Source: Mesorhizobium loti CJ3sym | GTDB taxonomy: Bacteria > Pseudomonadota > Alphaproteobacteria > Rhizobiales > Rhizobiaceae | Length of the DNA stretch: 32,938 bases | NCBI RefSeq assembly: GCF_000472785.1 | Contig: NZ_AXAL01000045.1 | Span: 1-32,938, forward strand | Direction: 5' to 3' | In this document: positions 24,517 through 32,677 of the stretch, piece after piece | Layout: the number at the start of each line of letters is the position of its first letter | Position numbering within the stretch: position 1 is the first letter of the stretch | The notes under the pieces: model-generated | The model's input: only the letters and a program-made list of their open reading frames with translations | Told to the model about the DNA's origin: nothing | Databases searched by the model: none | Program-made: the position numbers and the translations under genes

Positions 24517-26715
24517 ATGACCGGTCTCAGGCACCACAATCTAGCGATCAGGGGAAGGCTTCGCAGCATGGAGGGGGGGCCGCAATCGGGGCTGCAATGC
24601 TTGGCAGCCGTCCTGCGTCATCACGGGCTCGCAACCACGCCTGAACGGCTTGCCGCAATCCATGCCGTGGGCAGCGACCCCGTGTCGCCTTCTCTAATGC
24701 TGCGGATGGCCCAGGAGGCCGGGCTTCGGGCGCGTCTTGCGAAGGTCGGGCGATCGGGGCTTGCAAGACTGGGCACCGCCTATCCAGCTCTGGCGCCGCT
24801 CGACAATGGCAACTGGGTCTCGGTTGTGTCTGTAGGTCAAAACGAAGCGGGCGAAGAGATCGTCAGGCTATTCGATCCGCTCGCTAAGCAGCCGGAACTG
24901 CTTGAGGTATCGGTCGAACGGTTCTGTGCCAGATGGCGCGGAGAGTTACTGTTGGCTAAACGCAGCTATGCGCTCAATGACCCAGATCAGCCCTTCGGCT
25001 TTCGCTGGTTCTTCCCCGATATCATGCGCCAGCGGCGGCTTCTGTTCGATGTAGCTGTGGCGGTCCTATTCCTATACGCCCTTGGTCTTGCGACGCCCAT
25101 TTACTTTCAGTTGGTCATCGACAAGGTGCTTGTCCATCAGAGTTATGCAACCCTCTATGTCCTCAGTGTGGGCATGGGGGTTGCGTTGCTTTTCGATGCG
25201 GCATTTGTCTTCCTGCGCCGGTACTTGCTCATCTATGCCACCAACCGGGTAGATATCCGCGTGGCGACCCGCACCTTCAGGCATCTGCTTGACCTTCCCA
25301 TAACGTTCTTTGAGCAAGGTTCCGCAGGTGTGTTGGTCAGGCACATGCAACAGGCGGGCCGCATCCGCGAGTTCATGACCGGCCGTCTGTTTCTGACGAT
25401 CCTGGACTCATTTTCCCTCTTTGTATTCGTGCCGGTCCTCTTTCTCTACAGCGCTGAATTGGCCACGATGGTGCTCCTTTTCAGCGCCGCTCTTGCGATC
25501 GTGGTTGCGCTGCTAGTCGGTCCGTTCAGGCGTCGCCTTAAAGTACTGTATGAAGCGGAGGGCGCGCGACAGGGACTGCTTGTCGAAACGGTCCATGGCA
25601 TGCGCACCGTCAAGTCGCTGGCAATGGAACCATTACAGCGGCGAGTTTGGGACGATCGGTCGGCACAGACCATAAACAGCCGTTTCGAGGTCGAAAAAAT
25701 CTCGACGGCCGCTCAATCCATCACCGGCCTGATGGAAAAGCTGATGAGCGTGTCAATCGTAGGTCTCGGCGCACTGGCAGTATTCCATGGCGACATGACG
25801 ATCGGTGCCTTGGTGGCCTTCAACATGTTGGCGGGTCGAGTTTCCGGACCTTTGGTCCAGATCGTGACAATGGTCCATGAATATCAGGAAGTTGCTCTTT
25901 CCGTGCGAATGCTCGGCGAAATCATGAATCAACGTGTAGAGCGTAGCGGCCGCGCCGACGGACTGACGCCGCTCATCGGCGGTGAGATCGATTTCCAGAA
26001 CGTCTCGTTCCGGTACCGGCCAGACCTGCCGCTGGCCCTCAATGACGTTTCCTTTTCAATCGAGCCGGGCAGCATCTTTGGTGTCGTCGGCCGCAGCGGC
26101 TCAGGAAAGACAACGATTACCCGCCTGCTCCAGGGACTCTATCCGGTGCAGGAGGGTATCATCCGCATTGGCGGGCACGATGTCAGAGAGCTCGACCTGA
26201 TCCATCTGCGCAAGAGCGTCGGCGTGGTCCTCCAGGATAACTTCTTGTTCCGTGGCACGATCCGCGAAAATGTCGCCGCAGCGAGACCGGACGCCAGTTT
26301 CGAGCAAATAGTGAGGGCGGCGCAACTGGCGGGAGCTGACGAGTTCATCGAGCAAATGCCCCGCGGTTTCGACACGATGATTGAGGAGAACGCCGAAAAC
26401 CTGTCAGGCGGCCAGAAGCAGCGTCTGTCCATTGCACGGGCGCTGGTCAATGATCCACGCATCCTCATCTTTGACGAAGCGACTAGCGCGCTCGATCCCG
26501 AAAGTGAAATGATTGTACGGAGAAGCATACGCGCCATCGCCGAAGGTCGGACCGTCATCATCGTCTCGCACAGGCTCTCCACCCTCGCCGATGCCCATGC
26601 CATCCTTGTCCTGGACAAGGGTCAACTCGCCGATATCGGCGGACACGACCAACTGCTCACCCGCTGCACGACATACCGGCAGTTGTGGAACCAGCAGACG
26701 AGGCTGGCTGGATGA
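24517..26715 (+). CDS. Type I secretion ABC exporter (HlyB-like) with degenerate C39-like domain
   Basis: This protein of up to 732 residues has three parts. An N-terminal C39-like domain (about 18-140) comes first. A six-helix membrane domain (about 165-450) contains VIDKVLVHQSYATL and LPITFFEQ. A nucleotide-binding domain has Walker A GRSGSGKT (525-532), signature LSGGQKQR (629-636), Walker B ILIFDEA (649-655) and the H-loop SHRLST. In the N-domain the catalytic Cys of true C39 peptidases is replaced (QSGLQCL, Ser at residue 24), as the Tyr in HlyB does, so it should bind rather than cleave cargo. The ATG at 24568 (GGGGAAGG nine bases upstream) may be the real start instead of 24517. It should export the giant protein with the HlyD-like partner and an unlinked TolC. 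Confidence 0.92.
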   Translation: MTGLRHHNLAIRGRLRSMEGGPQSGLQCLAAVLRHHGLATTPERLAAIHAVGSDPVSPSLMLRMAQEAGLRARLAKVGRSGLARLGTAYPALAPLDNGNWVSVVSVGQNEAGEEIVRLFDPLAKQPELLEVSVERFCARWRGELLLAKRSYALNDPDQPFGFRWFFPDIMRQRRLLFDVAVAVLFLYALGLATPIYFQLVIDKVLVHQSYATLYVLSVGMGVALLFDAAFVFLRRYLLIYATNRVDIRVATRTFRHLLDLPITFFEQGSAGVLVRHMQQAGRIREFMTGRLFLTILDSFSLFVFVPVLFLYSAELATMVLLFSAALAIVVALLVGPFRRRLKVLYEAEGARQGLLVETVHGMRTVKSLAMEPLQRRVWDDRSAQTINSRFEVEKISTAAQSITGLMEKLMSVSIVGLGALAVFHGDMTIGALVAFNMLAGRVSGPLVQIVTMVHEYQEVALSVRMLGEIMNQRVERSGRADGLTPLIGGEIDFQNVSFRYRPDLPLALNDVSFSIEPGSIFGVVGRSGSGKTTITRLLQGLYPVQEGIIRIGGHDVRELDLIHLRKSVGVVLQDNFLFRGTIRENVAAARPDASFEQIVRAAQLAGADEFIEQMPRGFDTMIEENAENLSGGQKQRLSIARALVNDPRILIFDEATSALDPESEMIVRRSIRAIAEGRTVIIVSHRLSTLADAHAILVLDKGQLADIGGHDQLLTRCTTYRQLWNQQTRLAG

Positions 26716-28121
26716 AAAACCCGCCTGTCAGGCTCGCCATATCGAAGAACGACGTCCGCCCCGACGAGGCTTCCGTCAAGCCACCGCTGAAGGTCGTCCA
26801 TACGGCACCAATGCAGACCGTCCTCGAGTTTCAGCCTGACGCGGCGGAACTCGAGGCGCGGACACCGCCACGGATGGCACGGTTGACGCTTTACGCGGTC
26901 GTCCTATTTATCGGCCTCGCCATCACATGGGCCTCTCTCGCCACAATCGATGAAATCGTGGTGGCGCCAGGCAGACTTCTCACAACGCGGCCGATGCTGA
27001 TCGTCCAGCCGCTGGAAACGTCGGCCATTCGCTCAATTGCCGTGAAGGTCGGCGACACCGTGCAAGCCGGACAGACGCTCGCTACATTGGATCCGACTTT
27101 CGCCACATCCGACGGCGAACAATTGCAAGACAAGATCGATGGCTATGACTCCCAGATCGATCGCATAAGCGCCGAACTGGCCGAGAGGCGCTATGTTGCA
27201 CCGCCCGGAGCAAGGTCAGACGAAACGCTTCAGGCAGAACTCTTCGATCAGCGCCAAGCCTATTTTGCGGCCAAATTGCTTGATTTCGACACCCAAGTTG
27301 CCCATGCCGAGGCGACCTTGGCAGCCAGCCGTGAGCAGGAGGCGGCGTTGGGAAGGCGGCTTGACGGTCTGCACCAGATCGATCAAATGCGCAAGACGCT
27401 GCTGGACCAAGGCACAGGCTCGCGTTTGAGCTATTTGCAGGGGCGCGATGTGAGCCTGGACATCGAGGCCAATCTAGAGGCTGTTCGCGGTAGCCAGCGG
27501 GAGACTGCCCAAACCATTGAGCAAACCAACGCGGAACGACAGGCATTCGTCGAAGACTTCCGCAGGACGTCCGTGGAGAAACTTGTCGAGTTGCATGGCG
27601 ATCGCTCGGTTGCCGCGGAACAATTGAAGAAGGCAAGGCTCCGTCAGAGAATGGCGGTGCTGACTGCGCCTGCCGATGCAGCGGTTCTGGAGATTGCCCA
27701 GCGCTCGATCGGCTCCGTGGTGCGCGAGGCAGAACCACTGTTCACATTGGTTCCACTCAATGTGCCGCTGGAAGCCGAAGTCTCCGTCGCAGCGAAGGAT
27801 ATTGGCCGGCTGGCGGGCGATGAACCGGTCAAGATCAAGTTCGATGCGTTTCCGTTCCAGATGCACGGAACGGCAAGCGGCAGAATTCGGATGATAAGCC
27901 AGGACAGCTTTGCACCTGAGGAAAAAGGCCAGGCGGCGGCGCCCTTCTACAAGGCAAGAGTCGCTCTTGGGGACGTGACGCTCCGCGCTTTGCCGCCAGG
28001 CTTCCATCTCATTCCGGGCATGACCGTCCAGGCCGAAATCAATGTCGGCCGGCGCACAGTCATTTCCTATTTCCTCTACCCGCTTATACGTGGCTTTGAT
28101 GAAAGTCTTCGCGAGCCATAA
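26712..28121 (+). CDS. HlyD-family type I secretion membrane fusion protein
   Basis: This is a 469-residue periplasmic adaptor. The ATG at 26712 overlaps the exporter stop (ATGA), which fixes the start and couples translation. A cytoplasmic N-tail of about 55 residues is followed by one membrane helix (LTLYAVVLFIGLAITWASL), a lipoyl-like half motif (VKVGDTVQAGQTLATLD), a long alpha-helical coiled coil (about 130-300), the second lipoyl half (LTAPADAAVLEIAQ), and a beta-barrel region ending in the typical HlyD tail (GMTVQAEINVGRRTVISYFLYP). It links the inner-membrane exporter to an outer-membrane TolC-type channel, whose gene is not in this window. Confidence 0.93.
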   Translation: MKNPPVRLAISKNDVRPDEASVKPPLKVVHTAPMQTVLEFQPDAAELEARTPPRMARLTLYAVVLFIGLAITWASLATIDEIVVAPGRLLTTRPMLIVQPLETSAIRSIAVKVGDTVQAGQTLATLDPTFATSDGEQLQDKIDGYDSQIDRISAELAERRYVAPPGARSDETLQAELFDQRQAYFAAKLLDFDTQVAHAEATLAASREQEAALGRRLDGLHQIDQMRKTLLDQGTGSRLSYLQGRDVSLDIEANLEAVRGSQRETAQTIEQTNAERQAFVEDFRRTSVEKLVELHGDRSVAAEQLKKARLRQRMAVLTAPADAAVLEIAQRSIGSVVREAEPLFTLVPLNVPLEAEVSVAAKDIGRLAGDEPVKIKFDAFPFQMHGTASGRIRMISQDSFAPEEKGQAAAPFYKARVALGDVTLRALPPGFHLIPGMTVQAEINVGRRTVISYFLYPLIRGFDESLREP

Positions 28122-28131
28122 CCATCTCACA

Positions 28132-28410
28132 TCAAATCGCGGGACGAAGCTTCCGGTGAGGGCCGCGGCGCTCTTCAGCTGTCTGGCTGCGGCTCTTCTC
28201 GAAGCCGGCCTTGCCGAGAGCGCGGCGTCTGGCGAGCTTTCTGATCCGGGTTTGGATTTCCTCATCAACGACATTTTCGGCGGCATCGTGATTTTCCGTC
28301 GGTATCATGACCTTTTGTTGGAGTGCGCCGAGGTAGAGATAGTAGCGATCCCACAGGTCAGCTTGGAACTGTCCCGAACGCCTGCTGTGAAGCCATTGGA
28401 GAGGTAGGAC
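28132..28410 (-). pseudogene. Unrecognised minus-strand coding fragment
   Basis: A minus-strand frame of roughly 90 codons ends with TGA at 28132-28134 and is open back to a stop near 28430. It reads like protein: VLPLQWLHSRRSGQFQADLW, RYYLYLGALQQKV, then a basic helix EEIQTRIRKLARRRALGKAG. No plausible start with a ribosome-binding site was found upstream, so it is probably a gene tail. I do not recognise the family. It converges on the end of the HlyD gene. Confidence 0.35.
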
Positions 28411-28695
28411 TTTGGACCAATTCGATCATTACCTATGAGGCGCTAGCTGTGCAAATTCCCCGCTATCTGATGGTTTGCAGGATCCGCGCGGAAGCTGTCC
28501 GAGGATCGACAGCCGCAGGTCCCCATGGGGCGGCCAAGAGACCGACTCGTTTATTTATCCATCTCGCTGGGGTCTGCGTTGCGCCGGCGGGCGACCGCCA
28601 AAACAACTCCACAATCCTGACCGCTCACTCCTCCCCGCGCCGTCGCCTCCTGCCGCTGCGGGCAAGAGCTGAGTTGAGCCTGTCCTGATCAGTGT
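28411..28695. other. Gap with no supported gene
   Basis: Short frames on the plus strand here have no family resemblance and low-complexity, arginine/serine-rich translations typical of chance frames in GC-rich DNA. Nothing else was seen. Confidence 0.45.
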
Positions 28696-28974
28696 CTATC
28701 TGGCTGCCAGGCGTGCGGCTGAAATGTAGTCGAGCGGCGGCTGAGTGATGTTGACCGTGTAGTTGGTGATCGTAGATGCTGCGAGAACGGCGACCACCTC
28801 CAGCAACCGGCTTTCATCATAGCCCGCATCGAGGAATTCGCGCTTCTCCACCGAGCCAAGACCACCGCGCTTCTCGATGAGCGTACGCGTCAGTTTTGAC
28901 AGCGCCGCATACTTTGAGGGAGCAGCTATATCGGTGCGGATTTCGTTTGAATACAAACAATCGTTCCCGAACAT
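28696..28974 (-). pseudogene. Carboxymuconolactone decarboxylase/AhpD-like protein, C-terminal remnant
   Basis: The 92-codon frame carries the second half of an AhpD-like fold: KYAALSKLTRTLIEKRGGL, then FLDAGYDESRLLEVVAVLA and ITNYTVNITQPPLDY. The N-terminal half with the CxxC redox motif typical of the family is absent, and the first ~18 residues do not resemble the family. It is therefore a truncated gene, unless the short form has gained a new function. Such proteins usually act in peroxide defence or ring-compound degradation; activity is not expected here. Confidence 0.65.
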
Positions 28975-29009
28975 GCCGAAATGCCAATGTGTGGCGATTA
29001 GGCGACAGG

Positions 29010-29216
29010 TCAGGTAGAGGTCGTCTTTAGCTTCTTAAGGTTCTCGGTCGCCAAAGCGAGCAGCGTTTCTGCAGTCTCCTGCGCCGACCATCCTTTAGCG
29101 ACTGCAGATTCTGCAAGAGCCGCGAAAGCGCTCTCCAATGCCACCAAGCAGTTCACTTCACGGTCGGGGCAGCCCTCGGAAAGGATTGGCGGGGTGACTT
29201 CTGCGGTTTGGGACAT
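29010..29216 (-). CDS. Small helical protein of unknown function
   Basis: This 68-residue frame starts with ATG at 29216 and has an even, protein-like composition. A Pro-containing N-tail is followed by two predicted helices (CLVALESAFAALAESAVAK and AQETAETLLALATENLKKL). No ribosome-binding site of strength is visible. It resembles small hypothetical proteins common in rhizobial symbiosis regions, but I cannot name a family. It may be genuine. Confidence 0.45.
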   Translation of the reverse strand: MSQTAEVTPPILSEGCPDREVNCLVALESAFAALAESAVAKGWSAQETAETLLALATENLKKLKTTST

Positions 29217-29419
29217 TCACAGGAATCAGCGAAGCGGGAAAAGGTTCCAGTTATTGGCACCATGCCTAGCTCGCTCTCAACCATCACGCTTTGGGGGTAT
29301 GGAGATAGTGAATGACGGCGGTGACCAGCGAGGCCAGCGCCGTCGCCCGCAGCAGCTATCTCGAATCAATGAATTGCTCAGGCTCTATGCTGATGGTGTC
29401 GCCATCGCGGCGGACCGCA

Positions 29420-30047
29420 TCACGCCCAATCGTTCGCCTTGTGGGGGCCGTTCAGTCTGTGACGGGCGAGGAAAGTTTCTACCGGGCCGACCAGAGCGTC
29501 GCTTTCGGCCATGATCTTGTCGTCATCCCAATCCCACCAGCGCAGCGACATCAGGTGCTCGATTGTTTCCGGCGGAAATCGGTACCGCAAAATCTTCGCT
29601 GGCATTCCGACAACCATCGCGTAGGGCGGAACGTCTTTCGTGAAAAGCGCATTCGTCCCGACGACAGCGCCGTCGCCAATCGTTACCCCAGGCAGGACAA
29701 CGGCGCCGAAGCCGATCCAGACATCGTCGCCGATCTTGACACCGCGCGGCCTCCCCGCGTTTGGCAGAGCCGCCGGCCTTATCTAGCAGGCGGTTTTCGA
29801 TCGGGAAGGTTGTCGCGGAAACGGTGGGGTGCTGGCCGGCGCACAAAATCTTGACACCGGGCGCGATCGAGCAAAAAGCACCGAGGCTCAAACGCGCATC
29901 TTTTTCGGCAAACAAGCCGTTTTCCGGGTGGATTCCGTATGAGTGGCGACCAATGGTGACGTGCGGCGGCAACCGCTTCTTTTTTTTCGGCAACATTCCC
30001 TTAGCGCGCAGCCAAATCTTCCAAGTCTTTAAAGTCTTGTTTTGCAT
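29420..30047 (-). pseudogene. CatB/Vat-type hexapeptide acetyltransferase, frameshifted
   Basis: The first frame (from ATG 30047, MQNKTLKTWKIW) shows a left-handed beta-helix acetyltransferase start: LSLGAFCSIAPGVKILCAG, then QHPTVSATTFP. Near 29755-29770 the reading shifts. The other frame continues correctly with GVKIGDDVWIGFGAVVLPGV, NALFTKDV and MVVGMPAKILRYRF to a stop at 29420-29422. Joined, the two pieces make an almost full-length xenobiotic/streptogramin-type acetyltransferase of about 209 residues. The single frameshift should inactivate it, unless it is a sequencing error. The C-terminal tail (HLMSLRWWDW) is characteristic of the family. Confidence 0.8.
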
Positions 30048-30199
30048 AAATGGGCACCCTTTACGAACCGCACTAAGCAAAGCTTACTGATCTGTCAAAC
30101 CAGCGCGGCAGCGGAGGTTTCCCGCGCTCGGTCAGCCCTATTATCCAGGGTTGGTTCGGATCCGATTGGCGATGTCAAAGTGCCCTCGGCGCCGTACCT

Positions 30200-30364
30200 T
30201 CACGGAGCGCGTTGCAGGCCCCTGCCCTCGCGGTAGCCGTCATACACGCGCCGCGTTACGTCGCGACTGACCCTGGCACGTTCTACCTCGGCGATGCGGC
30301 CGTGGCGCGCCATGTCAAGGACCCCAGGCCCGTTTCGGCCTTTCAATAGCCGGGCGATACAACA
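30200..30364 (-). pseudogene. Unrecognised minus-strand gene tail
   Basis: A frame of about 55 codons ends with TGA at 30200-30202. It reads LLKGRNGPGVLDMARHGRIA, then VERARVSRDVTRRVYDGYRE, with coding-like composition but no usable start and an upstream stop. I do not recognise the family. It is probably the remaining 3' end of a deleted gene. Confidence 0.3.
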
Positions 30365-30525
30365 TTAGGTGTTGGCTTGATATTCGTTGTTTGTGGACGA
30401 CGTAGGAGACTCAAGGCGCTCGGCTGGTCGGCATGGGGGGTAGCGCCGGCTGTCGCCTGGGATCACCCTTGGCTTACGCGCCGCACACGCATGACCCGCC
30501 TCGGTGTAACGGCGTAGCCTGCCGG

Positions 30526-30744
30526 CTATCGCCTCAACAACTCGTGTGCCTCGACACCCAAAACAGTGGCAATCCTGTCAACCACATCAATACTCGCTGC
30601 GTACACACAGCGCTCCTGCGAACTGATGTAGGTACGATCTAAGTCTGCTTGATTGGCAAGCTCCCCCTGCGAGAGGCGTTTCGCCCGTCTCGCAGCCTTC
30701 AAATTTTGCGCAAACACCTCTCGAATCTCCACGATCGAGAGCAC
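30526..30744 (-). CDS. Small XRE-family repressor-like protein
   Basis: This 72-residue protein consists almost entirely of one helix-turn-helix domain of the XRE/Cro-CI type: FAQNLKAARRAKRLSQGELA, recognition helix region DLDRTYISSQER, and the closing helices VDRIATVLGVEAHELL. The segment usually reading GIERGxRxPS is altered (SQERCVYAAS). It appears intact with an ATG start. Single-domain XRE proteins of this size commonly control mobile elements or restriction genes; no partner is obvious here. Confidence 0.7.
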   Translation of the reverse strand: MLSIVEIREVFAQNLKAARRAKRLSQGELANQADLDRTYISSQERCVYAASIDVVDRIATVLGVEAHELLRR

Positions 30745-30867
30745 AACCGCTTGAATCGCGAGTGCGCAATTGCGATGCTGAATCTACGACATTTTCTCGA
30801 GATAATCGCACTTATCAAGAGTTAGGGGTGGAAAGGCGTTCGTCGCGTCGACCATCGAGGGGATACC

Positions 30868-31389
30868 ATGGAGCATCTGTGGCTATGCTTGAAACCTCGA
30901 CACTCATCGCTCGCTCGCACCTTTGCCAAAGTCTATTCCGGGGACGCTCCTCATCCCGCCGATCAGCATGTCGGCAGCCAGATTGCGACGGTTCGTGCCC
31001 AATCAGACGTGTCGCAGGGCCAGCTCGCCCGATGCATAGGCGTCAGCTTCCAGCAACTTTAGAAATATGAGAACGCGAAGAACCGCGTGAGTGCGTCGAT
31101 GCTTTACGAGATTGCCAAGGCGCTGGATGTCCCCGTCAGCCGCTTCTTTGAAGGCTTGCCTGGAAATCCGCCAGCGAATGGCGAGGCGCGGCCTCTGCCT
31201 GTCGATGAGCGTCTGAATTTTATCGCCAGCGCGGAAGGACGGCGCCTGATCGAAGGTGTGATGACGCTGCCTCGGCGTGTGCGGGGCCGCGTCTCCGCCC
31301 TGATTGCAGCCTTGGGCGAGGAATTGATCGATGGAAAGTCCGATATGACGGGAAGGAATACCCTTATGAATCCAATGTCGATGCGGTGA
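30868..31389 (+). pseudogene. XRE-family regulator interrupted by an in-frame amber codon
   Basis: Starting at ATG 30868 the frame encodes an N-tail and the first half of an XRE domain (GSQIATVRAQSDVSQGQLAR, then GVSFQQL). It meets TAG at 31060-31062 and continues without frame change as KYENAKNRVSASMLYEIAKA and DVPVSRFFEGLP to 31389. The family consensus at the stop is Gln in QQxQKYE, so a CAG-to-TAG change explains it. The C-terminal half (31087-31389) could be re-initiated from GTG 31087 but would lack the recognition helix. It is probably a recently inactivated gene, given the otherwise clean frame. Confidence 0.8.
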
Positions 31390-31496
31390 CGGCTGCGGTT
31401 AAAGCCGCAAACAGTGCAACGTCCAATGGCTTCGATGCCGAAGTTTTAGTCCAAGGTATCGACCTGGAGTGGCGCACCGAGTGGGCGAGCGAATGA
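31332..31496 (+). pseudogene. DUF2188-like small protein remnant, overlapping the XRE tail
   Basis: In a frame different from the XRE gene, the text WKVRYDGKEYPYESNVDAVT continues as AAVKAANSATSNGFDAEVLV to EWRTEWASE and a TGA at 31494-31496. This resembles the end of small DUF2188-type proteins (aromatic strand, DGKEYPYES, helix, QG.D..W strand). No own start codon is visible; its beginning lies inside the last ~20 codons of the XRE frame. Either a deletion fused two genes or the XRE tail is not real. Confidence 0.45.
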
Positions 31497-31710
31497 ATCA
31501 GCGCTTCACTTCCCCCGGTCCAAGGTCGCAGGCTTGCCCCGCTGGGTTCCTCTCCGGATCGAGCGAAATCCTTTGGAGCGTAGCCCAGGTGAGCGCTGAA
31601 GAGCCGGGGCAAAGGGCGTTCTGAAAGATCGAGTTTTACAGATTTGGGCAATCTGACGTTACAGAAACAGCTCTATAAGCATTTGCTGATGGATAGCGAA
31701 AGCCAACTGC

Positions 31711-31920
31711 ATGACGTCAGCGGCAAACCCCATTGCGATCCGGAAAGTACAGGACGTCTGGGTCGTTCAAGTTCTGGAAAACGGGGAAATAAAGTCACGG
31801 AACTTCGATACCGAGATACTCGCGAGCAACTACGCGGCCGGGCAGCGCCTCCGGTTCCAGCAACTAGCCACCAAGAGGGCACGCGAGTTCCACCGAGAGG
31901 CCGAGAAAAATCGGCTGTGA
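31711..31920 (+). CDS. Small protein of unknown function
   Basis: This 69-residue frame has ATG at 31711 and a coherent translation: a predicted beta strand pair (IRKVQDVWVVQVLENGEIKS), then a long basic helix (AGQRLRFQQLATKRAREFHR). No known family was recognised. Similar short proteins of the form strand-strand-helix are common in rhizobial accessory DNA. Whether it is expressed cannot be told. Confidence 0.45.
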   Translation: MTSAANPIAIRKVQDVWVVQVLENGEIKSRNFDTEILASNYAAGQRLRFQQLATKRAREFHREAEKNRL

Positions 31921-32417
31921 CCCGTCGACAGAACTGCCGAATGTGTTGCCGAGAGAAAATCGCACGCGGCTGTCTGTCGCCTCAACAAGGTGATGTTTTG
32001 ATCGCTTGCAGCTTGGCAATGTCATTCGCAACGCGGATCTTGGCAGCACGACGGATACGACATGGATCGCATTGATTGCAAGGCTGCGTAGCGCCGCCTG
32101 CCTCGACCGCGCGCAACCGCACCTTGCAGCTCTCGAACGGTTGCCCTGTCATCGAGAAACGCTGCTAGGCCCACTTGGGCCGCTTCTCCGCGGTTACTGC
32201 ATAAGCGTGCGGCGGTCGACGCTGACCTCGACTGCGGCAACAGCCGAAACAACTAGACCATCCGCTGACCCCCGATGGTCTCGCCCGCGGCAGTGGTCGT
32301 ATCAGGGCCCAGACGCCAAATCACGGGCTATGCGCTCACGATTTCAATGGCGGATTAGGCAGGCATATCTCTACGCAGCGCCACGGTAACGGCGGCCATC
32401 GGGCCTGGCCTTCTACG
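31921..32417. other. About 500 bases with no supported gene
   Basis: Both strands carry only short frames with arginine- or serine-rich translations and no recognisable motifs. No repeat, RNA gene or clear terminator was seen. Confidence 0.4.
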
Positions 32418-32677
32418 TCACCAGTATGCGCGCAGCAGCTTCTTATATTGGGGAGGGACTTGCCGCACGGTGCGGTCGTAAACATCTGGGCTAAGTAAGA
32501 CCCCGAATCTGCTCCTCAGCAATGAGCGGTCCATCACCGTAGGGTTTTTCCGCACTACCGCGATTCCTGGAAACGCGGTCGTTGCGCGATAGAGGATTTG
32601 GTCAATGTCAGCCCAACGTGCCTCTTGCCAACCTAGGACGCTCTTCGCGCGTATCCCGTCCATTCTGAATTCGACGT
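32418..32677 (-). pseudogene. Unknown small protein, 5' end apparently cut by the IS3 element
   Basis: The frame ends at 32418 and has an ATG at 32663, giving 81 residues (GIRAKSVLGWQEARWADIDQ, later RFGVLLSPDVYDRTV and YKKLLRAYW). It remains open upstream with a sensible strand (NVEFRMDG) right up to the presumed IS end at 32678. The W..I..I pattern, the following strands and the C-terminal helix resemble a small bacterial PH-like domain, but this is only an impression. The longer natural N-terminus is probably on the far side of the insertion. Confidence 0.5.

Noticed and set aside
27474..28286. 270-codon minus-strand frame over the end of the HlyD gene
   Set aside because: It lies mostly antisense to a clear HlyD protein and shows no recognisable domain; a different minus-strand frame at 28132-28410 looks more protein-like.
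29312..29854. 180-codon plus-strand frame over the acetyltransferase remnant
   Set aside because: The opposite strand carries unmistakable hexapeptide acetyltransferase sequence, so this is its shadow.
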